NCBI GenBank assembly: GCA_963850195.1
Contig: CAWKKD010000010.1
Location: 124,001-188,000, forward strand
Origin: Actinoallomurus sp963850195
Lineage (GTDB): Bacteria > Actinomycetota > Actinomycetes > Streptosporangiales > Streptosporangiaceae
Length of the DNA: 64,000 nucleotides
Direction: 5' to 3'
This document shows, piece by piece, positions 8,702-15,950 of the stretch. Each line of letters begins with the position of its first letter. Position 1 is the stretch's first letter. The notes beneath the pieces are model-generated. The model had not been told where the DNA came from and did no database searches. It saw nothing but the letters and a program-made list of their open reading frames with translations. Both the position numbers and the translations under genes were made by a program.

Positions 8702-8738
8702 TCTCATGATATGAGAAAGTCTGTCTCAGACTACGAGA
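8702..8738. promoter_or_regulatory. Pair of palindromic operators
   Basis: TCTCATGATATGAGA (8702-8716, perfect 6-bp arms) and TCTCAGACTACGAGA (8724-8738, imperfect) have centres 22 bp apart, about two helical turns. This is typical of dimeric TetR/MarR-type repressor sites. No regulator gene is adjacent; the neighbouring gene is the methyltransferase remnant. Confidence 0.5.
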
Positions 8739-8917
8739 GAGTACGTGGCACCTTCGATGGGCCGGATCCGTTGAAAGGGATGAGACGTGCGTACCGTCGT
8801 GGGCGGCGCGCGCGGTGCCGGGCCGTGTGGGGCAGGGTCGGAAGGGGCGTTCGTCGTGTATATACTCAGGGTGATGAATCAGCTACTTTCCGCTTCTTCG
8901 GAGCGGCGGTCCGGTCT

Positions 8918-9094
8918 ATGAGCGCGGACACCAGCGACTACGCGCGCGAGCTGAGCGCGCTCCGGCAGGTGCTGGAGGAATCCTCCGTCGTCGGGCACCC
9001 GCGCCGTGACGCGGAGCTCGCCGAGCTCCGCCGCCTGATCACCCGCTATCCGGACGAAGCGCGCGCCGTGCTGCACGAGCTCGCCGACGCTTAG
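8918..9094 (+). CDS. Small hypothetical protein
   Basis: The predicted protein is 58 residues, beginning MSADTSDYARELSALRQ. It is acidic, Leu/Arg/Glu-rich and probably two helices. A TATACT -10-like sequence lies at 8861-8866. The frame is open upstream to 8699, but that part is Arg-rich and does not look coding. The stop overlaps the stop of the convergent M48 gene by 3 bp. I recognise no family. The gene could be spurious. Confidence 0.45.
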   Translation: MSADTSDYARELSALRQVLEESSVVGHPRRDAELAELRRLITRYPDEARAVLHELADA

Positions 9095-10944
9095 CCTCGG
9101 GGCCGCAGCTCCCGCAGCGGGATGTGCAGCGGCGGGAGGCTCGGCAGGAAGGTCGGCGGCACGTACGGCCGGTAGTACGGCGGGCACAGCGGCCCGGATG
9201 TCCCGCACGGAATCGAGAACGCGGGCGGCGACCGGACCGGGTTCGGCGGGTACTGCGGGTACGACGTCGGGAGGATCACCGGCCGGTACCCCGGCACCGT
9301 CGGCGACGGGTGCGCGGACAGGCGTATGACGAGGAGCACCACCAGGATCGCGCCCACGAGGCTGAGGACGCCCCAGTTGTCGCGCAGGCCCTCGTAAAAG
9401 GTCCGCTGTGGCCGGGCCGCGAACGGGACCGTGCCGGTGTGGTCCTCACCGTCCAGGGCGAGGGGCGCCGCGGGGTCGACGCCGAGTTCGGCCAGGTGCA
9501 GGCGGAGCCGCGAGACCTCCGACTGGTCCTCGACGGCGGCGCGTACGAGCTCGCCGAGCTCGTCCGGCGTGGTGCCCCCGCAGATCAGGCGGACCTGACC
9601 GGTCCAGCCGACGAGCCACGCCGCGTGCCGGCCGGCGACCAGGTGGTGGCCGATCAGTGCCACGCCGGCCTCGACGAGCGTCCCGGGCAGCAAGGTGGCC
9701 AGCTCCGCGCCCTGCCCGGCGTCGAGCACGCGCAGCAGCGTCTCGAGCGGCGTCGACTCCGCGTCGTCGTGGACGCGCAGCGCGTTCGACAGGGCGCGTA
9801 CGGGCGCCATCGCCTGAAGCTCGGCCACCCTCTCCAGCCACTGCGTCCACGGCAGCGGCTTCGGCCGGGCCAGGCCCCGGTGCGGCGCCGTGACCTCCAG
9901 GTGCCTCCACAGCTCGTGGGAGACCTCGAGGACCGGATCGGACGGCGCCGCGGCGTCCGTGGTTCCGTCCGCGAGTGCGGTGAGCCGCCGGGCCAGGCTC
10001 GGATGGGAGTCCCACGCCGACGGCGGCTGGTCGGGCGGGTCGTCGCGGCGCTCGGCCAGTACGTCGCGGTAGTCCGGGTCGGCGAGCATCATCCCGAACG
10101 CCGAGAAGGGGGCGTCCGGCCGGAGCCCGGCGTGGAAGGAGGGTTCCAGGAGATGGTGCCGGAAGTCCTCCCACGCGAGGGCGAGCGCGTGCACCGAGCG
10201 CAGCGCCGACGCGGTGGCGGCCGAGCCGACGACGCGCGCCGCGGCGGTGTCGGCCGCGTACTCGTGCCGTCGCCGCAGGGCGAGGGTCAGCCGGTCGTAG
10301 ACGTTGGCGTAGCCGGCGATGAACAGGATCAGCAGCCCGCCGTAGTTCGCGAGCAGCCGGTTCTTGGCGGCGGACTGGGCGAGGTGGCGGCGCGTCTCGC
10401 CCAGCGCGGCCGAACCCCGCCAGGTGAGCGCCCCGAACCGGGTGTGGCCGCGCGCGTAGTGCCCGAGCTCGTGGCACAGCACCGCCCGCAGCTCGGCCGT
10501 GCCGAGGCCGAGCAGGAGCGGCACGCCCAGGTACATGGTCCGGGCGCCCGGCAGCAGCCCGAGCAGCCGGGCGCGCTCGGCGACGGCGGCGTTGGCCTCC
10601 GGGGTCAGGTACAGCTCCGAGGGCGGGGTGACGCCGAGCGTCCCGGCGAGCTCGTCGACCGTCCCCCACAGCGCCGTGGCGTCCTCGCGCGGCACCCGGA
10701 CCGAGCCGGGAGGCGGCCCGCCGGCCCGGCTCACCGACAGCATGCCGTGAACGATCGCCACGACCACGGTGAAGCTCGCCACGGCGGCGAAGATCGTGGT
10801 CGGGGTGAAGGTGCCGACGGGCTGCGACTCCGCCCACAGCACCAGCACGTCGAACGTCAGGCACGACGCGATGATCACGAACGCGACGACGTACCAGGAG
10901 ACCAGCAGGGCGAGCGCGAGCGTGGCCCGCAGCGTCGCGATCAT
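9091..10944 (-). CDS. M48-family membrane zinc metalloprotease
   Basis: The protein has 617 residues. Two N-terminal membrane helices (about residues 5-36 and 48-70) precede the zinc protease signature CHELGHYARGH, with zinc ligands His158 and His162 and catalytic Glu159. The third-ligand region reads EYAADTAAARV. One more membrane helix near residue 530 (WGVLSLVGAILVVLLVIRL) is followed by a Pro-rich tail. It resembles HtpX/Ste24-like peptidases that act on membrane or envelope proteins. The ATG at 10944 overlaps the stop of a 23-codon leader ORF as ATGA, which supports this start and suggests translational coupling. Its substrate is unknown. Confidence 0.88.
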   Translation of the reverse strand: MIATLRATLALALLVSWYVVAFVIIASCLTFDVLVLWAESQPVGTFTPTTIFAAVASFTVVVAIVHGMLSVSRAGGPPPGSVRVPREDATALWGTVDELAGTLGVTPPSELYLTPEANAAVAERARLLGLLPGARTMYLGVPLLLGLGTAELRAVLCHELGHYARGHTRFGALTWRGSAALGETRRHLAQSAAKNRLLANYGGLLILFIAGYANVYDRLTLALRRRHEYAADTAAARVVGSAATASALRSVHALALAWEDFRHHLLEPSFHAGLRPDAPFSAFGMMLADPDYRDVLAERRDDPPDQPPSAWDSHPSLARRLTALADGTTDAAAPSDPVLEVSHELWRHLEVTAPHRGLARPKPLPWTQWLERVAELQAMAPVRALSNALRVHDDAESTPLETLLRVLDAGQGAELATLLPGTLVEAGVALIGHHLVAGRHAAWLVGWTGQVRLICGGTTPDELGELVRAAVEDQSEVSRLRLHLAELGVDPAAPLALDGEDHTGTVPFAARPQRTFYEGLRDNWGVLSLVGAILVVLLVIRLSAHPSPTVPGYRPVILPTSYPQYPPNPVRSPPAFSIPCGTSGPLCPPYYRPYVPPTFLPSLPPLHIPLRELRPRG

Positions 10945-11012
10945 GAGGGGCCGTCGGCGGACGTGGACGGAATCGGGCCGAATGCCCATGCGAGCTGCAT
11001 CGGATTGTTCAT
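10941..11012 (-). CDS. 23-residue leader ORF coupled to the M48 protease
   Basis: This short ORF begins with ATG at 11012 behind a strong GGCGGGGGA site, reads MNNPMQLAWAFGPIPSTS and then ADGPS, and ends in a TGA overlapping the protease ATG (ATGA). The protease ATG itself has no comparable ribosome site, so ribosomes may reach it by reinitiation. The peptide has no recognised family. It might be a regulatory leader or a real small protein. Confidence 0.45.
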   Translation of the reverse strand: MNNPMQLAWAFGPIPSTSADGPS

Positions 11013-11089
11013 GCGATCCCCCGCCTTTCTTGGATTTTCGCGCAGTGCCCTCGCACGCGCCACATCCAAGAGGCGGGAAGATCGCGAAG

Positions 11090-11608
11090 TTACGAAGACG
11101 TCTTGGAACGCTGCGCCGCGCGGCGCCCGTACGCGGTGCGGCCCCACGGCTTGTACACCGACAGGACGGTGGCCACGACGTACACGACGAGGCCGACCGA
11201 GGGCGCGACGATGAGGACGACCCCGGCAATCCCGGCGCCGCCGGTCGCGGCGGCGTCGTGGATCTGCGGCCGCAGCGCGAAGATCGTGGCGGCCGTGGCG
11301 GCGAGCGTGAGGATCAGCTTGACCACCACCCACCAGTAGCGGACCAGGCCCCAGCGCGTGCCCAGCGACAGCACCAGCCCGGACACGAGCGACACGAGGG
11401 CGACCGGGATGAGCAGGACGTCGGACAGGATCCGCAACGCGGGGTAGACGGCCTGGTCGCCCCCTGTCCGGCCCGCGATGCCCAGCGTGAGCACGACGCC
11501 CGTGAGGCCGAGCCAGCCGACCGAGAAGATCACGTGCAGGGTGAGCAGGAGCCTGCGGGCCGGGCGCGTGAGCCGCGTCCCGCCCGTCGTGGTCGCTTCG
11601 GCGATCAT
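11090..11608 (-). CDS. Four-helix integral membrane protein
   Basis: The protein has 172 residues, starting with ATG at 11608 (MIAEATTTGG). Four hydrophobic helices are visible: LLLTLHVIFSVGWLGLTGVV, the SDVLLIPVALVSLVSGLVL stretch, the WWVVVKLILTLAATAATIF stretch and GIAGVVLIVAPSVGLVVYVV. The first helix carries an HxxFSxGWLG pattern seen in small DUF2269/CopD-like membrane families. The tail is basic and cytosolic. It lies upstream of the M48 operon on the same strand, about 80 bp away. Substrate and role are unknown. Confidence 0.75.
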   Translation of the reverse strand: MIAEATTTGGTRLTRPARRLLLTLHVIFSVGWLGLTGVVLTLGIAGRTGGDQAVYPALRILSDVLLIPVALVSLVSGLVLSLGTRWGLVRYWWVVVKLILTLAATAATIFALRPQIHDAAATGGAGIAGVVLIVAPSVGLVVYVVATVLSVYKPWGRTAYGRRAAQRSKTSS

Positions 11609-11791
11609 CGGCTCTCCATCTCCTCGCGTAACACGGAACGAGGCTCCCGTACGGTCCGGCCGTTGTCGTCGGGCGTGGAGCGGCACCGCGGCTGCGCCCA
11701 CGACGGTAGGCACGGGACCCGCGCGCTACCTCGGCGGGAGTACGCGTATGACACGCTCATATGGAATGTCCGAATAAAGGTGGAGGCAGTG

Positions 11792-12556
11792 ATGGCTGAT
11801 CGGCTGGACGGCACGGTGGCGCTGGTCACGGGGGCTTCGAGCGGGATCGGGGAGGCCACCGCGCTGGCCCTCGCGAGCCAGGGTGCCGCGGTGTCGCTGG
11901 TCGCGCGGCGGGTGGACCGTCTCGCGTCGCTCGCGGACCGGATCCGCGAGGCGGGCGGCAAGACCCTGGTCGTGGCCGCGGACGTGACCGAGGAGGCGCA
12001 GGCGCGCGAGGCCGTCGCGCGTACGGTCGCCGAGCTGGGCCGCCTGGACACCCTGATCAACAACGCGGGCGTGATGCTGCTCGGCCCGGCGGTGGACGCG
12101 CCGATCGACGAGTGGAAGCGCATGGTCGACCTCAACGTGCTCGGCCTGCTGTACTGCGCGCACGCGGCGCTGCCGCACCTGCTGAGCGCCGCCGAGGACG
12201 GGCCGCGCCGCGTCGCGGACCTGGTCAACGTCAGCTCGGTCGCCGGTCGGGTCGCGCGCAGCGGCAGCGCGGTCTACAACGCCACCAAGCACGGGGTGGG
12301 TGCGTTCAGCGAGGGCCTGCGCCAGGAGGTGACCGGCCGGCACGTACGCGTGTCGCTGGTCGAGCCGGGGGCGGTCGAGACGGAGCTGGCGGGGCACAAC
12401 CGGCCCGAGGTCCTGGCCGGGATCCGCGAACGCTTCGGCTCGATCGAGCGGCTGCACGCCGAGGACATCGCCGACACGATCGGCTTCATCGTCACCCGGC
12501 CCCGGCACATGGCCGTCAACGAGGTCCTCGTACGCCCCACCGAGCAGGAGGGCTGA
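11792..12556 (+). CDS. SDR-family NAD(P)-dependent oxidoreductase
   Basis: The protein has 254 residues, with ATG at 11792 behind GGAGG (11782-11786). It is a classical short-chain dehydrogenase: TGASSGIG cofactor loop at residues 13-20, NNAG at 90-93, Ser149, and the catalytic YxxxK at Tyr162/Lys166. ARR at 38-40 favours NADP. The closest general type is the clavulanate-dehydrogenase-like SDRs that reduce small carbonyl compounds, but the substrate cannot be read from the sequence. It is divergent from the membrane protein at 11608 across about 180 bp. A MITE-like element lies 48 bp downstream. Confidence 0.9.
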   Translation: MADRLDGTVALVTGASSGIGEATALALASQGAAVSLVARRVDRLASLADRIREAGGKTLVVAADVTEEAQAREAVARTVAELGRLDTLINNAGVMLLGPAVDAPIDEWKRMVDLNVLGLLYCAHAALPHLLSAAEDGPRRVADLVNVSSVAGRVARSGSAVYNATKHGVGAFSEGLRQEVTGRHVRVSLVEPGAVETELAGHNRPEVLAGIRERFGSIERLHAEDIADTIGFIVTRPRHMAVNEVLVRPTEQEG

Positions 12557-12598
12557 GAGCGTGCCCGCCCGCTACGAACGCGATCTGTCAGACACGCC

Positions 12599-12767
12599 CT
12601 GAGAGACTGTTGGGGAGCCCCATGCCCTACTGCGCGGCACCCAGGCGACGCCTCGCCGCGTTGTCGTCGGTCGCCGGCCGACACCGGGCCGACTCCCTCC
12701 TCCGCCTTGCGACGCGCCCCCTGGCCCGCCGCTCGCGACGGACGAGGGCTCCCCAACAGTCTCTGAG
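12599..12767. mobile_element. MITE-like element, copy 1, with 5-bp target duplication
   Basis: A 159-bp element at 12604-12762 begins AGACTGTTGGGGAGCCC and ends with its exact inverse, so it has 17-bp perfect terminal inverted repeats. It is flanked by CTGAG on both sides (12599-12603 and 12763-12767). The copy at 42241-42399 has the same length and differs at 3 of 159 bases. Neither strand encodes a transposase. If the terminal G and C are counted in the element, the duplication is the 3-bp TGA, as for TNA-targeting IS5-family relatives. It lies between the SDR gene and the purine operon. Confidence 0.85.
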
Positions 12768-12946
12768 GAGCGGTTCCGTGGACGGATCGGGGGGCATGCT
12801 CGCGGCGACACGGGAAAAAGTTGCCGGTTTGGCGCGGCCGGGTTCGGAGTTCTTGCCGCTAGACCCCTGGCACCCGGCTGTGTGTACTGGCGAGGCGCCG
12901 CCTGGGCGCCGCGGAGTAGGACAGGGACACGCCCGAGGAGGGTGCA

Positions 12947-13423
12947 GTGAGGTTCAACGCGTTGCCGCGGGCGGACGCCGAGGCGGAGCTGCTCGACTGC
13001 TGCGCGTCGCGGCGCTGGGCGGCGGCCGTCGCGGACGGCCGCCCCTATGGCTCCGCCGACGACCTGTTCGCCGCGGCCGGTGAGGCGGCGCGCGCGCTGG
13101 AGTGGCCGGACGTCGAGGAGGCCCTGAACGCCCATCCGCGGATCGGGGACCGACCGGCCGGGAGCGGGCGCGACAGTGCCTGGTCGCGCGGCGAGCAGTC
13201 GGGCGTGGGCGAGGACGATCGCGCCGCGCTCGCCGAGGGCAACCGCGCGTACGAGGAGCGGTTCGGGCACGTGTTCCTGATCTGCGCCAGTGGCCGCGGG
13301 TCGGCGGAGATGCTCGCCGAGCTGCGCACCCGCCTCACCAACGATTCCGTCACCGAGCGCGCCGTGGTCCACGGCGAGCTCGTCAAGATCACCGAGTTGA
13401 GACTGAGGAAGCTTTTCCCGTGA
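12947..13423 (+). CDS. uraD: OHCU decarboxylase (purine catabolism)
   Basis: The protein has 158 residues. It decarboxylates 2-oxo-4-hydroxy-4-carboxy-5-ureidoimidazoline to S-allantoin, the last step of urate oxidation. The family active-site motif HPRIG is at residues 63-67, and SxxE-type helices follow (SRGEQSGV, ALAEGNRAYEERFGHVFLICASG). The start is GTG at 12947 behind GAGGAGGGT. It is the first gene of a nine-gene operon and its TGA overlaps the uraH GTG. A MITE-like element ends about 180 bp upstream. Confidence 0.93.
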   Translation: MRFNALPRADAEAELLDCCASRRWAAAVADGRPYGSADDLFAAAGEAARALEWPDVEEALNAHPRIGDRPAGSGRDSAWSRGEQSGVGEDDRAALAEGNRAYEERFGHVFLICASGRGSAEMLAELRTRLTNDSVTERAVVHGELVKITELRLRKLFP

Positions 13424-13728
13424 GCCTGTCCACGCATGTGCTGAACGCGGCGGAGGGACGGCCGGCACGCGGAGTGCCGGTGCGCCTGGACCGCCGTGAC
13501 GGCGACGGCTGGTCGCCCGTCGCCGAACGCCGTACCGATGAGGACGGGCGGGTCCGTGACCTGCCGGCGCCGGAGGCGGGGGTCTGGCGCCTGGTCTTCG
13601 ACACCGGCGCGCACTCGGACTTCTACCCGGAGGTCGCCGTCGCCTTCACCGTGACGGACGCCGCCGAGCACTACCACGTGCCGTTGCTGCTGAGCCCGTT
13701 CGCCTACTCGACGTACCGGGGGAGCTAG
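13420..13728 (+). CDS. uraH: 5-hydroxyisourate hydrolase (transthyretin-like)
   Basis: The protein has 102 residues and hydrolyses 5-hydroxyisourate to OHCU, between uricase and UraD. The family signature regions are present: STHVLNAAEGRPARGVPV at the N-terminus, an internal Arg pair, and the C-terminal YRGS tetrapeptide that marks HIU hydrolases against true transthyretin. The length is typical. GTG at 13420 overlaps the uraD stop (GTGA), and the uricase ATG follows after 2 bp. Confidence 0.95.
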   Translation: MSLSTHVLNAAEGRPARGVPVRLDRRDGDGWSPVAERRTDEDGRVRDLPAPEAGVWRLVFDTGAHSDFYPEVAVAFTVTDAAEHYHVPLLLSPFAYSTYRGS

Positions 13729-13730
13729 CC

Positions 13731-14606
13731 ATGGGGCGATACCGGCTCGGACCGAACCGCTACGGCAAGGCGGAGACGCACGTCGTACGCGTCACGAGGG
13801 ACGGCGACGTCCACCACATCCGCGACCTGACGGTCAGCGTCTCGCTGACGGGCGACATGGAGGCCGTGCACCTGACCGGCGACAACGCCGCGGTGCTGGC
13901 GACCGACACGCAGAAGAACACGGTGTTCGCGTTCGCCAAGGAGTACGGGATCGCCTCACCCGAGGCGTTCGCGATCCGGCTGGCGCGGCACTTCGTCGAC
14001 TCCCAGCCGACGATCCACGACGCCCGTGTGGAGGTCGACGAGCACGCCTGGGACCGCATCCCCGTCGCCGGCGAGAAGCGGCACTCCTTCGTACGGCGCG
14101 GCGGCGAGACCCGTACCGCGCTCGTCCACCACGACGGCGAGAGCGCGTACGTCGTCTCGGGCGTGAAGGACCTGGTCGTCCTCAACTCCACCGACTCGGA
14201 GTTCTGGGGCTTCATCGACGACCCGTACACGACGCTCCCGGAGACCCGCGACCGCGTCCTGGCCACCGAGGTCACCGCGCGGTGGCGGCACACGGCCACT
14301 GACGTGGACTGGGAGGAGTCCTACCCCGAGGCCCGCCGGCACCTGCTCGAGGCGTTCGCCGAGACCTACAGCCGGTCCCTCCAGCAGACGTTGTACGCCA
14401 TGGGGGAGCGGCTCCTCGAGGGCCGTCCCGAGGTGTGCGAGGTACGCCTCGAGCTGCCGAACAAACACCATTTCGCCGTCGACCTCGAACCGTTCGGCCT
14501 GCCGAACGACAACGAGGTGTTCTTCGCCACCGACCGGCCGTACGGGCTGATCGAGGGCGGCGTGCTGCGCGACGGCGCTCCCGATCCTGGACCGGCCTGG
14601 AGCTGA
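13731..14606 (+). CDS. uox: Urate oxidase (uricase)
   Basis: The protein has 291 residues and oxidises urate with O2 to 5-hydroxyisourate and H2O2. Conserved uricase features are the N-terminal YGKAETHVVRV segment, the TDTQKNTVFAFAKE stretch containing the catalytic Thr, HSFVRRG, and the NKHHFAVDL and DNEVFFATDRPYG regions that bind urate. The length fits the cofactor-free tunnelling-fold enzyme. It sits between uraH and the dehydrogenase genes. Confidence 0.96.
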   Translation: MGRYRLGPNRYGKAETHVVRVTRDGDVHHIRDLTVSVSLTGDMEAVHLTGDNAAVLATDTQKNTVFAFAKEYGIASPEAFAIRLARHFVDSQPTIHDARVEVDEHAWDRIPVAGEKRHSFVRRGGETRTALVHHDGESAYVVSGVKDLVVLNSTDSEFWGFIDDPYTTLPETRDRVLATEVTARWRHTATDVDWEESYPEARRHLLEAFAETYSRSLQQTLYAMGERLLEGRPEVCEVRLELPNKHHFAVDLEPFGLPNDNEVFFATDRPYGLIEGGVLRDGAPDPGPAWS

Positions 14607-14607
14607 C

Positions 14608-15477
14608 ATGCGATTCGTGCAACCCACGACCTGGGAGGACGCGCTCGCCGTCCGGGCCGAGCACCCGGACGCGGTCCCGATCCAGGGCGGCACCGACGTC
14701 ATGGTCGAGCTGAACTTCGACCGAGGACGCCCGGACGTCCTGCTCGACCTGGGCCGGATCACCGAGCTGACCGGCTGGGACGTCGCGGGCGGACGGCTGC
14801 GCGTCGGCGCCGGCGTCACGTACGCCCGGCTCATCGCGTCGCTCGGCGACCGGCTGCCCGGCCTCGCCCAGGCGTCGCGTACGGTCGGCTCCCCGCAGAT
14901 CCGTAACCGGGGCACCGTCGGCGGCAACCTCGGCGCGGCCTCGCCCGCCGGCGACGCCCACCCGCCGCTGCTCGCCGGGGACGCCGTGATCGAGGTCGAG
15001 TCCGTACGCGGCAGCCGCATGATCCCGGCGGCCGAGTTCTACCTCGGCGTCAAGCGGAACGGCCTGGCGCCGGACGAGCTGATCCGGGCCTTCTGGATGG
15101 CGCCCGCGACCGGCGCACAGCACTTCTCCAAGATCGGCACGCGGAACGCCATGGTGATCGCGGTCTGCTCGTTCGCCGTCGCCCTTCACCCGGAGGAGCG
15201 CCGCGTCGGTACGGGCATCGGGTCGGCCGCCCCGACACCGCTACGGGCCACGGCCGCCGAGGAGTTCGCGCGCCGCGAGCTGGACTGGGACGCACCGCTC
15301 GACGAGGCCGTGGCACGCGAGTTCGGCGAGTTGGTCAAGGACGCGGCCACGCCCATCGACGACGTGCGGGGCACCGCCGGCTACCGCAGGCACGCCCTGT
15401 CGGTCATGGCACGCAGGACGCTGACCTGGGCATGGAACGACTACCGGGCCGAGCGCCCGGGAAGGGGGGCCGCCTGA
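14608..15477 (+). CDS. xdhB: Xanthine dehydrogenase-type FAD-binding subunit
   Basis: The protein has 289 residues, matching the medium (FAD) subunit of molybdenum hydroxylases. The FAD-binding IQGGTDVMVELNF loop is near residue 30 and the TVGSPQIRNRGTVGGNLG motif near 90-110, followed by the CO-dehydrogenase flavoprotein C-terminal domain. It should carry electrons from the 2Fe-2S subunit to NAD+ or O2. It starts 1 bp after the uricase stop, and its TGA shares a base with the next ATG. No large molybdopterin subunit is encoded in this operon. Confidence 0.92.
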   Translation: MRFVQPTTWEDALAVRAEHPDAVPIQGGTDVMVELNFDRGRPDVLLDLGRITELTGWDVAGGRLRVGAGVTYARLIASLGDRLPGLAQASRTVGSPQIRNRGTVGGNLGAASPAGDAHPPLLAGDAVIEVESVRGSRMIPAAEFYLGVKRNGLAPDELIRAFWMAPATGAQHFSKIGTRNAMVIAVCSFAVALHPEERRVGTGIGSAAPTPLRATAAEEFARRELDWDAPLDEAVAREFGELVKDAATPIDDVRGTAGYRRHALSVMARRTLTWAWNDYRAERPGRGAA

Positions 15478-15950
15478 TGCGCGTACGTTGCACCGTCAAC
15501 GGCACCGAGCAGATCGCCGACGACGTCTGGGAGGGGGAGAGCCTCCTCTACGTCCTGCGCGAGCGGATGGGCCTTCCGGGCTCCAAGAACGCCTGTGAGC
15601 AGGGCGAATGCGGCTCCTGCACGGTCTACCTCGACGGCACGCCGGTCTGCGCGTGCCTGGTCGCGGCCGGCCAGGCCGAGGGGCGCGAGATCCGTACGGT
15701 CGAGGGGCTCGCCGAGGGCGGGCGGCTGGACCCGATCCAGGAGGCGTTCGTCGAGGCCGGCGCCGTGCAGTGCGGTTTCTGCACGCCCGGTCTGCTCGTC
15801 CAGGCGCACGACCTGGTCGAACGCGTACCGGACCCGTCCGACGCGGAGATCCGCGAGGCCCTCGCCGGCAACCTGTGCCGCTGCACCGGCTACGAGAAGA
15901 TCCTCGAGGCCGTACGCCTCGCGGCGTCGCGCAAGGCGGCGGCGAAGTGA
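15477..15950 (+). CDS. xdhC: Xanthine dehydrogenase-type 2Fe-2S subunit
   Basis: The protein has 157 residues and is a small subunit of the molybdenum-hydroxylase family with two 2Fe-2S clusters. The plant-ferredoxin cluster uses Cys40, Cys45, Cys48 and Cys60 (NACEQGECGSC). The second cluster is in QCGFCTPG and NLCRCTGYEKI. ATG at 15477 overlaps the preceding TGA by one base. It would normally pass electrons from a molybdopterin large subunit to the FAD subunit, but the next gene is a deaminase and not that subunit. Confidence 0.93.
   Translation: MRVRCTVNGTEQIADDVWEGESLLYVLRERMGLPGSKNACEQGECGSCTVYLDGTPVCACLVAAGQAEGREIRTVEGLAEGGRLDPIQEAFVEAGAVQCGFCTPGLLVQAHDLVERVPDPSDAEIREALAGNLCRCTGYEKILEAVRLAASRKAAAK

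Noticed and set aside
12604..12762. A possible transposase remnant inside the MITE element (open in several frames)
   Set aside because: The translations in all open frames are low-complexity Arg/Ala/Gly with no DDE or HTH features; 159 bp with open frames is expected at this GC.
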